Assembly: GCA_020637445.1 (NCBI GenBank)
Contig: JACJVZ010000001.1
Coordinates: 310,001-374,000, forward strand
Source of the DNA: Calditrichota bacterium
GTDB taxonomy: Bacteria > Electryoneota > RPQS01
Length of the DNA stretch: 64,000 nt
Reading direction: 5' to 3'
Part shown: one piece after another, positions 43,201 to 50,587 of the stretch
How positions within the stretch are numbered: position 1 is the stretch's first letter
Layout of the letters: every line of letters begins with the position of its first letter
Notes under the pieces: generated by a model
Told to the model about the DNA's origin: nothing
Seen by the model: only the letters and a program-made list of their open reading frames with translations
Databases searched by the model: none
Position numbers and translations under genes: made by a program

Positions 43201-44192
43201 CTGCTTATAGCTGGGTCGAAATCAATACGATTGGTACCAATATCGGTATCACCGGTGACGATCAGGCCGTGAACATCGCCTTGCCGTTCACGTTCTCGTA
43301 CTACGGTCTCGACTACAATTCAGTAAACGTATGCTCGAATGGCTTCATGAACTTTGGTTCTCTTGCGACTAACTTCACCAATGCGACTATCCCGAGTGCA
43401 TCCGCACCGTTGGGTATGATTGCTCCGTTCTGGGATGACTTGGATTTGAGAACTGGTGGCGCCGTATATTCTTACTATGATGCGGCGAACAACCGTTTCA
43501 TCATCGAGTGGGATGCCGTGCCTCATTATTCGGGCAGCACCGGCGACGTGTATACGTTCCAAGTGATTCTTAATGCGAACGGTCGCATCTTGATTCAATA
43601 CGCGACTCAAATCCTTGGCACCTACGGCTTGATTGATTGCACAATCGGAATTCAGAACGAATCTGGTTTGGACGGTTTGCAAGTTGTCTACAACGCCGCC
43701 TATCTGCACGACAACATGGCGATCGAATTCAGAGCGAATCCGATTTGGTTGGAAGTAACACCGCCGTCCGGTGGAATCTTGGATCCGGGTTTCTGCACAA
43801 ACGTCGACGTGACGTTTGACGCGGCTGATTTGCCGTCAGGCACGTACACCGGAAACCTCGTCGTGAACAGCTCTGATCCGGACAACTCGACGCAGCTTGT
43901 TCCTGTGTCCTTTGTTGTTGGTCAATACACTGACCCGACCGGTTTGACGATCTACTATTGGCCCGGTACAAACGAACTGCATTTCGAGTGGTTGGATGAC
44001 GGCGCACCCTACTACGAACTGTATTCGTCAACAGTAAGCGAAGGCCCGTTCCTAACGATTGAAGGCGGAACATCGTCGACGTCGTTGAACCTTCCGTTCG
44101 ACAACACTCAGCGCAAGTTCTACTATCTTGTGGCCAGGGACGTCCCGGCCGCGGCTTCATCGTCGAAGCCGTCTGCCAAGACCGCAAAATAG
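40251..44192 (+). CDS. Large secreted S8 subtilisin-like serine protease
   Basis: 1313 residues, signal ending SALAA. Inhibitor-like propeptide (~30-150), then the peptidase S8 domain (~165-490) with all catalytic residues: Asp in NCDTGVDGTHP, His in GNGHGTHVMGT, Ser in SGTSMAGPHIAG, plus oxyanion Asn in ITWSAGNEG. Two carboxypeptidase-regulatory-like repeats follow (~495-660), then two related beta domains (VSLPFPFQFYG-type and IALPFTFSYYG-type, ~665-880 and ~960-1150), a HYDIN-like segment and an FN3-like end. No NPFNP sorting tail is visible, unlike the neighbours, so secretion route or anchoring may differ. SD GAGAGG region supports the start. Confidence 0.93.
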   Translation: MSKWSRVFLVMLLGIWGTSALAAEFSPALEYELDKASAKDKISAIVILESPIDIMTLDFSLHARNATLAERHREVIEALKYNAEQTQPAFRSELDELQNSGDLTGYTAYWIENLFVIHASKDFIESLRTRGDVKYVSENFRPELIEPIINEGREPRRNPLDTESTTPGQDAIRATEVNRVLGITGQGVLVANCDTGVDGTHPALASRWRGTVAPAAECWRDALGGGTTFPSDGNGHGTHVMGTITGREISGVDTNTVGSAPNAMWIADNAINQGVSSDFDNDIIDAYQWFADPDGNINTMDDVPDVIQNSWGVFTGLGYAQCYDFWNTVVTNCEAAGPVITWSAGNEGTSGLRSPAIYSLNAYQIFSVGAVDATNYSAPYPLASFSSQGPTPCTPASPDNIKPEICAPGVDVYSSIPGGGYSGSYSGTSMAGPHIAGVVALMREACPNCDHITIKDAIMNTAHDYGTGGDDNQYGHGFVDAYDAVVAVSSLGRVNGIVRESGTNNPIPGARVGITSGPNFVLTAADGSFSLPLTDGTYNVECSSFGYITQTANNVVVITDQITTQDFTLPLAAQGTVSGTVTDCNGNPAVGATVEMLNTPVTPATTNGSGFYSITLPQGTYDMRASAAGCGPHQVDNVVIGATATQNFTLPSDPRYDCSSPDGYGYTMCEDVDLDGQPFNWQAITPLEGGSGTSVLTSVDDGYTAALSFPFPFQFYGTAYTTYFIGSNGFVTFGSGSSDYSNECFPATSNPAGLYPNWDDMTTYTGEVAYYYDTVNHWLVISFYQISHFSGGGQSSFQIIIYDQGFYSSATGDNHILFQYDDPTTQTTASTVGIKTASGDYSQYVCDGTADPNSWGQEAGRTVYFSTGPGCDGEGNIVVTPASLNGAAPLGGTDTGSIQICNTGICPLTWGVNWSQSTPALALSGYNPGTVVMTKEQIAMIDAINHGEKIDISVREPGQSPLDAQGGPDTFGYRWIDSDEPGGPAYSWVEINTIGTNIGITGDDQAVNIALPFTFSYYGLDYNSVNVCSNGFMNFGSLATNFTNATIPSASAPLGMIAPFWDDLDLRTGGAVYSYYDAANNRFIIEWDAVPHYSGSTGDVYTFQVILNANGRILIQYATQILGTYGLIDCTIGIQNESGLDGLQVVYNAAYLHDNMAIEFRANPIWLEVTPPSGGILDPGFCTNVDVTFDAADLPSGTYTGNLVVNSSDPDNSTQLVPVSFVVGQYTDPTGLTIYYWPGTNELHFEWLDDGAPYYELYSSTVSEGPFLTIEGGTSSTSLNLPFDNTQRKFYYLVARDVPAAASSSKPSAKTAK

Positions 44193-44214
44193 TCGACCCG
44201 TTAACACGCAAAAA

Positions 44215-44245
44215 CCCCCGGCCAATCGGCTGGGGGCTTTTCTTT
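44215..44245 (+). terminator. Rho-independent terminator
   Basis: CCCCCGGCC-AATC-GGCTGGGGG (one G.T) followed by CTTTTCTTT, after the subtilase stop. Confidence 0.85.
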
Positions 44246-44262
44246 GGGTCGCTTGAGTATCC

Positions 44263-44291
44263 TTGCAATTCGGTTCGGCGAAGCGTATCTT
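44263..44291 (+). promoter_or_regulatory. Candidate sigma-70 promoter of the hydrolase gene
   Basis: TTGCAA, 17-base spacer, TATCTT, ending 29 bases before the ATG at 44321. Confidence 0.5.
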
Positions 44292-44320
44292 AAAGAATGA
44301 CAGAGAACAGGAGAATCAAT

Positions 44321-46450
44321 ATGTTTAAGTTGTGTAAGTACTTGTTGATAGGTGTGTTCATGTGGGCGGGTGCGGCATCTTCGACGACGCTCCGCGAATT
44401 GAAGAACTCTCTGACCGAGTATCGAGCTTCGAAGATCGCAATTTCGCAAGATCCCCTTCCAATGGGTATCTTTTATGACTTGGTCGCACCGTTGTCCGGG
44501 ATAGAACGGTTCGACGGACGCGATGATGCCGCCGAAATAAGTACCCGCACATGGATTCAGGCAAGTCATGAGCTGCGCCGAGCGAGTTTGTTTGATACGA
44601 GAATTCCTGCTCAGGAACAACTTCGCAATAGAAGTCAAGTCGCACATGCACAGGGTACCTACCCGCTGGTTGTGCTGCTCTTCGACTACCAAAGAACTCG
44701 AGACGGCGTGGACAAAGATCAGGTGATCGCCTACGAAAATGGTGCGGTTACGAACGTCTTGACTTCGTCTTTAGAAACTGATCAAGTGGCAGCCGCGGCC
44801 GTGCTCAACGAATGGACCTACCACGGCTCGGATGTCACTTTCAGGCTCGATGCCGCAGATATTTATTCGAACATGGGCAAACTTGCCGGAGTCGAAATGG
44901 ATTTCGATGACGGTCAAGGAATGCGCAGTGTCGCGCTGAACCAAGACCTGCACGTCGTGTATCCCGAAACGGGAATGAAGACGATCACGTCGAAGTTCGA
45001 GATGAACGACGGCAGAATCTTCACAGGCAGAACGCGTTTTGACGTGCGTCACCTTGACGCGCCGCCGCCGTCGGAGACGTGGAATCTAACGGCTTCACAC
45101 AGCACCGGCGGAACTCCTGCGACTGGTGAAGCCTATATTCTCTATGCTCCAGGGCACACGCAAGTGACGCGGCCCGTGGTGTTGGTGGAAGGTCTCGACT
45201 TGACCAACACGTTGAATTGGGACGAGCTGTATGACTTGATGAACCAACAGAACCTGATCGAGACCTTGCGTCAAACAGGTTTCGACGCCGTGGTCTTGAA
45301 CTACGACAACTCTACGATCATGGTGCAGGACAATGCATTCCTTGTGCAAGAGTTGATCGAAGAATTGAATTCGGCGACAGGAGCGATTTATCCGCTCGTG
45401 ATGGTGGGAACAAGTTTGGGTGGTTTGACCACACGGTATGCGCTGACTTACATGGAGAATCACAGCCTGCCGCACAATGTCGGGACATTTATCTCCGTGG
45501 ATTCGCCCCAGAATGGCGCGAACATCCCGATCGGAATTCAATATTGGGCGGATTTCTTTTCCGGTGAATCGACGGACGCAGCGGAAGCTCGCGACGCCCT
45601 TCTGACGCCTGCGCCGAGACAGCTCTTGCTCTATCATTTCTCGTCTTCTTCCGGGGGAGTCGCCAATCCCGATCCGATGGAGCCCGCATTGCAAAACGAA
45701 TTGGCATCAATCGGAGATTATCCGACACAGCCGCGACTGGTTTCCGTAATCAACGGCAGCGGCACGCAGCAAAACAGTGGATTCTTGCCTGGCGCTCAGT
45801 TGATTCAATGGGTGTACAACAGCTTCCTTGTGGATATTCGCGGCAACGTGTGGGCCGTCAGCAATACGGCAAATACGCGAGTGATGCAAGGTCTGATTGA
45901 TTTGATTTGGCCGCTGCCGGACGAATCCCGCGACGTGTACATCCAACCGTGTTTGCCGTGGGATAACGCACCCGGCGGGCTAACACCGACGATGGCCGAG
46001 CTCGCCGCAGTAGACGCGCCGTATGGCGATATCGTCGCCTTGCACGACGAACATTGTTTCATTCCGACGATTAGCTCGCTCGATCTGAGTGTTTCCGATC
46101 CATTCTTTGACGTCGCCGGAGCGACCAATTTGTACGACTTGACGCCGTTTGACCAAGTGTATTATCCCGTCGCGAATCAAGAGCACGTCGAAATCACTCC
46201 AGAAAATGCGCAATGGTATTTGACGGAGATTCTCGGTCCGCTCGAACAACCCTACTTGACGATTGCTGTCAGTGGTGACAGTTTGTACTTGAACTGGACA
46301 TCCGTTTTCGGAGCCAACAACTACCGGGTTTACCATTCCCTCGAAAGTGGGAACTGGCCGGAGACTTTTGACACGACATCCGGTACGAACTGGACCATTC
46401 CCATATCGGATGAAATTGGGTTTTTCCGGATCATCGCCGAACACAACTGA
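44321..46450 (+). CDS. Secreted alpha/beta-hydrolase (lipase/esterase-like)
   Basis: 709 residues from ATG 44321, chosen for SD AGGAG and signal peptide (FKLCKYLLIGVFMWAGAASS). The N-terminal ~240 residues are mixed with a PKD-like beta stretch; residues ~280-480 form an alpha/beta-hydrolase: RPVVLVEGLDL strand and oxyanion region, nucleophile elbow MVGTSLGGL (Ser ~363), then TFISVDSPQNG as in PGAP1/lipase folds. A downstream His (NQEHVEI, ~624) may complete the triad. A C-terminal FN3-like domain (~640-709) ends the protein; no sorting tail. Likely extracellular esterase or lipase; substrate unknown. Confidence 0.8.
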   Translation: MFKLCKYLLIGVFMWAGAASSTTLRELKNSLTEYRASKIAISQDPLPMGIFYDLVAPLSGIERFDGRDDAAEISTRTWIQASHELRRASLFDTRIPAQEQLRNRSQVAHAQGTYPLVVLLFDYQRTRDGVDKDQVIAYENGAVTNVLTSSLETDQVAAAAVLNEWTYHGSDVTFRLDAADIYSNMGKLAGVEMDFDDGQGMRSVALNQDLHVVYPETGMKTITSKFEMNDGRIFTGRTRFDVRHLDAPPPSETWNLTASHSTGGTPATGEAYILYAPGHTQVTRPVVLVEGLDLTNTLNWDELYDLMNQQNLIETLRQTGFDAVVLNYDNSTIMVQDNAFLVQELIEELNSATGAIYPLVMVGTSLGGLTTRYALTYMENHSLPHNVGTFISVDSPQNGANIPIGIQYWADFFSGESTDAAEARDALLTPAPRQLLLYHFSSSSGGVANPDPMEPALQNELASIGDYPTQPRLVSVINGSGTQQNSGFLPGAQLIQWVYNSFLVDIRGNVWAVSNTANTRVMQGLIDLIWPLPDESRDVYIQPCLPWDNAPGGLTPTMAELAAVDAPYGDIVALHDEHCFIPTISSLDLSVSDPFFDVAGATNLYDLTPFDQVYYPVANQEHVEITPENAQWYLTEILGPLEQPYLTIAVSGDSLYLNWTSVFGANNYRVYHSLESGNWPETFDTTSGTNWTIPISDEIGFFRIIAEHN

Positions 46451-46476
46451 CCGATTCTCAGAATATGAGAGGCATT

Positions 46477-46504
46477 AGCGCGGGTCTCCCCGCGCTTTTT
46501 GTTT
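46477..46504 (+). terminator. Rho-independent terminator
   Basis: AGCGCGGG-TCTC-CCCGCGCT followed by TTTTGTTT, 26 bases after the hydrolase stop. Confidence 0.85.
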
Positions 46505-46641
46505 ATCATCAGAAATAACTTAGAGTTGGATATCTTGACCATAAAACCCTACAAAAAGAAGGATTGGAGCAAAGATGACCCGCCGCAAGTCCGGGAAGTC
46601 CGGGATTTGCACCTTTGGCTCAACTTCCCTTTATTATTAAG

Positions 46642-46657
46642 TTGATTATTTAATCAA
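46642..46657. promoter_or_regulatory. Palindrome TTGATTA-TT-TAATCAA before the GNAT gene
   Basis: Perfect 7-bp arms around a 2-base centre, ending 3 bases before the SD AAGGAG. Resembles FNR-type half-sites (TTGAT/ATCAA) but with 6 rather than 4 bases between. Could be an operator or a small SD-proximal stem. Confidence 0.35.
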
Positions 46658-46671
46658 TTTAAGGAGAAAAA

Positions 46672-47160
46672 ATGCAAAGCACGGCAAGTACAGCCGCGGC
46701 TCCCAAGACAGACAGCACCTTTGAATACCAAATCATCCGGAGCGACCGGCAGCTGCCCAAGTGGCTGGACCGAACGGCTCTCGTGCACTTCATCCACTCA
46801 ACCATGACTCCGTGGCAGGACACCCAAGGGGATATTTCCCGTGGGCTGGATTACGCTTTTTCGAAAGAGTCCGGGAAAGGTGGATTTCTTGTATTGGCAA
46901 CACGCAGGGAAGAACTTTGCGGCATGTTGCTCATGCTAAACACGGGCATGGGGGGGTATGTACCTGAAAATCTACTTCTTTTTGTCTCTGTCGATCCCAA
47001 GCTAAGGGGGCATGGATTGGGCACGAAAATCATCGACCGTGCGCTGAAGGAATGCAAAGGCGCGGTCAAACTGCACGTGGACTTTGAGAATCCGGCGAAA
47101 AGACTATACGAGCGGATCGGATTCACTCACAAATATGCCGAAATGAGGCTCGCGCGATGA
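46672..47160 (+). CDS. GNAT-family N-acetyltransferase
   Basis: 162 residues, strong SD (AAGGAG). GNAT fold: motif A with acetyl-CoA loop VDPKLRGHGLGTKII, and C-terminal KLHVDFENPAKRLYERIGF. A ~30-residue Ala/Thr/Ser-rich N-terminal extension precedes the domain. Overlaps the racemase gene (ATGA), so the two are translationally coupled and probably act on the same amino acid or its derivative. Substrate not deducible from sequence. Confidence 0.88.
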   Translation: MQSTASTAAAPKTDSTFEYQIIRSDRQLPKWLDRTALVHFIHSTMTPWQDTQGDISRGLDYAFSKESGKGGFLVLATRREELCGMLLMLNTGMGGYVPENLLLFVSVDPKLRGHGLGTKIIDRALKECKGAVKLHVDFENPAKRLYERIGFTHKYAEMRLAR

Positions 47161-48281
47161 ATCGCGTAACCATTGACGCCGCGGCGCTGCGGCACAACAT
47201 CCACATTATTGACGGCTGGATGAAAGAACATCAGGCCGAGTGGGCGCTCGTGGCTAAAGCTATATGCGGCCACCCAGAAACTATCTCCGCGCTCTCTAAA
47301 ATGGGAGTGGGGGCCTTCGCCGATTCACGCCTTCGGAATTTGCGCGCGATTCGCAACAACGCACCCGGCAAAGGCATCTGGTATCTCAGGCTTCCGCACC
47401 TCGGAGCGGTCTCCGAAGTTATTTCCATGACGGACGTCAGCCTTAACAGTGAAGAAGAAGTCATAGTCGAGCTGAACGAGGAAGCGGGCAGGCAGGGCAA
47501 AAGTCACGGCATCATTGTGATGATTGAAGTCGGGGACTTGCGCGAAGGAATTGTGCCGGGCCGGCTGGTGGAATTCTATGAGAATATCTTCCGGCTGCCG
47601 AACATCCGCGTACTTGGTATCGGCGCGAACATCGGGTGTTTGTCGGGTGCGGTGCCGAACCCAGATCAGTTCATGCAGCTTGCGCTGTACAAAGAGCTGT
47701 TGGAACTCAAATTCAAGAAGAAACTCCCGTTGATTTCGGCCGGAGCTTCTTCAGCCCTTCCCTTGCTTCTGGAAGGCGGTCTGCCGCAGGGAATAAACCA
47801 CTTCAGAATCGGCGAAGCTGTGTTCTTGGGGACAGACCTTGTGCGCGGCGGGATTCTGCCGGGATTGCGCAGCGACGCGATTACGCTTGAAGTTGAGGTC
47901 ATCGAAATCAAGGAAAAGAGCTTGATTCCGATGGGCGACACAAGTCTAATCACACCGTTTGAAACCAGTTTCGAACAGCCCGACATCGAAGGCAGCGCGA
48001 CGCGGCGGGGCTATCGCGCGATTGTCTCGATTGGCCAATTGGATACGGATATTGGCGGGCTGACTCCGCGCAACCCGCAATTCAAAATTGCGGGTGCGTC
48101 GAGTGACGTCACGGTGCTGAACATCGGCGAAGAAGACATGGGGATGAAACTCGGCGACGTCGTGAAATTCGACGTGAACTATTCCGCCCTTGTCAGACTT
48201 ATGAACAACAGTTACACTGAGCGCGTGCTCCTCCCGGAACCGGAGCGCGCGCGTGCCAAAGTGGAATTGGCTCACGCATAA
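47157..48281 (+). CDS. Alanine/ornithine-racemase-family PLP enzyme
   Basis: 374 residues. Fold-type III PLP enzyme: N-terminal ITIDAAALRHNI-like start (VTIDAAALRHNIHII), PLP-lysine region LVAKAICGHPE, then VMIEVGDLREGIVPG, GIGANIGCLSG and GGLPQGINHFRIGEAVFLG. These segments fit the ornithine-racemase (Orr/YhfX) branch better than classical Alr. Predicted to racemise a basic or small amino acid in the cytoplasm. Coupled to the GNAT upstream; ends at a bidirectional terminator. Confidence 0.85.
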   Translation: MNRVTIDAAALRHNIHIIDGWMKEHQAEWALVAKAICGHPETISALSKMGVGAFADSRLRNLRAIRNNAPGKGIWYLRLPHLGAVSEVISMTDVSLNSEEEVIVELNEEAGRQGKSHGIIVMIEVGDLREGIVPGRLVEFYENIFRLPNIRVLGIGANIGCLSGAVPNPDQFMQLALYKELLELKFKKKLPLISAGASSALPLLLEGGLPQGINHFRIGEAVFLGTDLVRGGILPGLRSDAITLEVEVIEIKEKSLIPMGDTSLITPFETSFEQPDIEGSATRRGYRAIVSIGQLDTDIGGLTPRNPQFKIAGASSDVTVLNIGEEDMGMKLGDVVKFDVNYSALVRLMNNSYTERVLLPEPERARAKVELAHA

Positions 48282-48300
48282 TAGAATTCTCGAGAAAAGA

Positions 48301-48331
48301 AACGGCCTCGTGTGAAACACACGAGGCCGTT
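48301..48331. terminator. Bidirectional terminator
   Basis: Perfect 13-bp stem AACGGCCTCGTGT / ACACGAGGCCGTT with loop GAAAC, T-rich on both exits (TTTTAG and TCTTTTCTC), between the convergent racemase and thioredoxin genes. Confidence 0.9.
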
Positions 48332-48351
48332 TTAGTTGGCAGGAATTGCTC

Positions 48352-48693
48352 TTAGTTGCCGAGCAGTGCTTCCACGCGCGCCTGCAAGGCGTGCTTGGGA
48401 AGCGCACCGATCTGGCGGTCGATCATTTCGCCGTCCTTGAAGAACAGCAGCGTCGGAATCGAGCTGATATGGAACTGGCGGCTGACGGCCGGCGATTGAT
48501 CCACGTCAATTTTTGCGAAGGCGACGCGGCCGGAATATTCGTTGGCCAAATCTTCTACGATCGGCGCAATCATTCGGCACGGACCACACCAGTCCGCATA
48601 GCAATCCACGATCAAAATCTTGTTTGACTTCACCGTGTCGACGAACGACTGGTCGGTGACTTTGAGCACTGCATTGGCAGCGGCATTCGACAT
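48352..48693 (-). CDS. trxA: Thioredoxin
   Basis: 113 residues from ATG 48693 (SD GGAG, 8-base gap); a GTG at 48702 would add three residues. Canonical cytoplasmic thioredoxin: active site ADWCGPCRMIAP, buried Asp in VDCYADWC, KIDVDQSP, cis-Pro SSIPTLLFF, and conserved GALPKHAL. Reduces protein disulfides with thioredoxin reductase (not in this window). No signal peptide. Second thioredoxin-fold gene lies 50 bases upstream. Confidence 0.95.
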   Translation of the reverse strand: MSNAAANAVLKVTDQSFVDTVKSNKILIVDCYADWCGPCRMIAPIVEDLANEYSGRVAFAKIDVDQSPAVSRQFHISSIPTLLFFKDGEMIDRQIGALPKHALQARVEALLGN

Positions 48694-48743
48694 AAGCGTC
48701 ACTCCAAAATTAGGATATTATTTTAGGCGGAAGCAGCAAGAGC

Positions 48744-49286
48744 TTACAGTAAGCTTTGGATCTTCTGCTCAAAGAATTCTTTGGGCCGGTAACCCACTAC
48801 GGTCTCGGCAATTTCTCCGTCCTTGCCGATAATAAAGAGCGTCGGAATCGAGCGCGGACGGCCGAAAACTTGCGCCGCTTCGTCGCCAAAAATACCGACA
48901 GGGTAGTTAATTTTCATTTGGTCGGAAAAAGCCTGCACCTTGGGCGCGCCTTCCCGGGCAAACGCGAGACCGACGATTTCAACCTTACCTTGATATTCGT
49001 TGTAAAGGTCGATCAGGTGCGGAATCCCTTTGCGGCACGGACCGCACCACGTATCCCACACGTCAACGAGGACGACTTTACCGTAGTATTGGCGTGCATC
49101 GACGGTTTCACCAGCGGTCGTCTTGTAAGTAAAATTCAGTTTCTTGGCATCGTCCACTTTGACCGCGGCTTGCTTGGAGCCGGATTGGCCGCAGCCGATA
49201 GAGGCCAACATCATCGTTGCCAGAGCGAGTGACAGAAGTGTTTTCATTGAGACTTTCGATTTAAACTTGCGAAGGGCTTTTTTCAT
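48744..49286 (-). CDS. TlpA/ResA-like thioredoxin-fold lipoprotein
   Basis: 180 residues; start 49286 has SD GGGAG, M14 does not. Lipobox ASIGC (Cys ~32) after a long basic n-region. TlpA-type domain with WDTWCGPCRKGIPHL, ARQYYGKVVLVDVW and cis-Pro RSIPTLFIIGKDG. Membrane-anchored periplasmic thiol-disulfide reductants of this kind (ResA, CcmG) reduce heme-site cysteines during cytochrome c maturation, relevant to the multiheme proteins here; the link is inference. Likely transcribed ahead of trxA. Confidence 0.9.
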   Translation of the reverse strand: MKKALRKFKSKVSMKTLLSLALATMMLASIGCGQSGSKQAAVKVDDAKKLNFTYKTTAGETVDARQYYGKVVLVDVWDTWCGPCRKGIPHLIDLYNEYQGKVEIVGLAFAREGAPKVQAFSDQMKINYPVGIFGDEAAQVFGRPRSIPTLFIIGKDGEIAETVVGYRPKEFFEQKIQSLL

Positions 49287-49606
49287 TCATCAGCTCCCGG
49301 ATCAAATGGTGAACGGTTGACCTTAGGGGTTGGTTCCTAATTCAAGAAGATACGAAAATTTGACCGGATTCACAAGCCGACACAAGTGATTCGTGACAGA
49401 CTTGTTTAATCATGAAATTCTTGAAGTTGAACATGATTACCCGTTTGTGAAACCGACCGTTTGGTACGAAATTCCTGCCACAGAGTCATGCCGCAGGCTT
49501 CATAAAAATCGGTCACACCGCTGCGTTCGACAATGCCAATGTCGATTCGACAAGTCTACCTTTTCACAAGAAAAAACTAAATGACTTAGTCACATGCTGG
49601 CGAAAA
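49287..49606. other. Intergenic region
   Basis: 320 bases. A minus-strand promoter candidate lies at 49347-49375. The ORF at 49393-49584 (plus) has no SD and an implausible translation; nothing else seen. Confidence 0.4.
49347..49375 (-). promoter_or_regulatory. Candidate sigma-70 promoter of the thioredoxin-fold pair
   Basis: Minus strand TTGTGA, 17-base spacer, TATCTT, ~61 bases before the ATG at 49286. Confidence 0.4.
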
Positions 49607-50200
49607 TCAAGATTGATTCGCAGTCGAAAGGCCGCAGGCGACTGTCGCAAAATTCTTGAGCAGGTTGTCGCCTTCGGGAGTTAGGATTGATTCGGGATGA
49701 AACTGCACACCCTCAATGGCGAGGGATCTGTGCCTCAGTCCCATGATTTCTCCGTCCTTTGTGCGCGAAGTTATCTCGAGTTCCGCTGGGAAATTGTCTT
49801 GGGAGACAATTAACGAATGGTAGCGTCCGGCGTCAAAGGGGTTCGAAATATCTTTGTAGACCGTCTTGCCGTCGTGGAACACACGGGCGGACTTCCCATG
49901 CACCGGCGAATGCGCCGCCACAACATTTCCCCCGAAATGCAGCGCGATCATTTGATGTCCGAGACAGACTCCGAGTATCGGAATTCTCCCGATAACCCCT
50001 GCGAGAATCGACGGCATGTTCCCCGCTTGCTCCGGGCGGCCGGGACCGGGCGAGAGTACTAATCCCGAAGGCTCAAGCGCTAACAATTCTTCACAAGTGA
50101 TCTCGTCGTTGCGAGCAACTTCGAGGCGAATTCCGGTTTTGCCAACCGCCTGAACCAAGTTATAGGTGAAAGAATCGTAGTTGTCGAGTACGAAAATCAT
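49607..50200 (-). CDS. Glutamine amidotransferase subunit of anthranilate/aminodeoxychorismate synthase (TrpG/PabA)
   Basis: 197 residues from ATG 50200. Class I amidotransferase: N-terminal MIFVLDNYDSFTYNLVQ, oxyanion VLSPGPGRPE, nucleophile Cys79 in GVCLGHQ, and the His/Glu pair in GVQFHPESILTPEG, all characteristic of TrpG/PabA rather than other GATases. It supplies ammonia to a TrpE or PabB synthase subunit, which is not adjacent, so it may serve both pathways. No clear SD. Confidence 0.92.
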   Translation of the reverse strand: MIFVLDNYDSFTYNLVQAVGKTGIRLEVARNDEITCEELLALEPSGLVLSPGPGRPEQAGNMPSILAGVIGRIPILGVCLGHQMIALHFGGNVVAAHSPVHGKSARVFHDGKTVYKDISNPFDAGRYHSLIVSQDNFPAELEITSRTKDGEIMGLRHRSLAIEGVQFHPESILTPEGDNLLKNFATVACGLSTANQS

Positions 50201-50587
50201 GGTCAAAGGGTCAGAACAATTCGATTATCGCCGGCACGAAACCGGCCACAAGTCGCTCGAGATCTTGTGAAATTGCAAACTATTGACAATATGGTTTTGC
50301 TCGAGTTAAGAGTCAATAGAACACAAAATGGGTGGCGAACGCCTCTTGTAGCGGCGCGCCATTCAAAAAGTGTCGAACATGTCAGAACTGCTCATATTGC
50401 AAAGGGTGACCAATATATAAAAATACAATATCTTATGATAGTTGACCCACAAAAGAACTGAGATCTCTGGCGCTTTGCTAATTAATCATTTTGGTCGAAG
50501 TTTCTTGACTTAGGCTGAAGACGTAAATATATTAGCTATACTGCAACCGATAAAACTTGTCAACATGAAAGGACACGGAGCAGTTTT
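50201..50587. other. Intergenic region with promoter
   Basis: 387 bases between divergent genes; holds the strong promoter at 50505-50533 for the gene at 50588. The ORF at 50267-50461 lacks a translation signal. Confidence 0.5.
50505..50533 (+). promoter_or_regulatory. Strong sigma-70 promoter
   Basis: TTGACT, exact 17-base spacer, TATATT; about 48 bases of leader before the SD GGAG and ATG 50588. Confidence 0.65.

Noticed and set aside
49393..49584. 63-codon plus-strand ORF
   Set aside because: No SD and low-plausibility translation in a gap that carries the minus-strand promoter.
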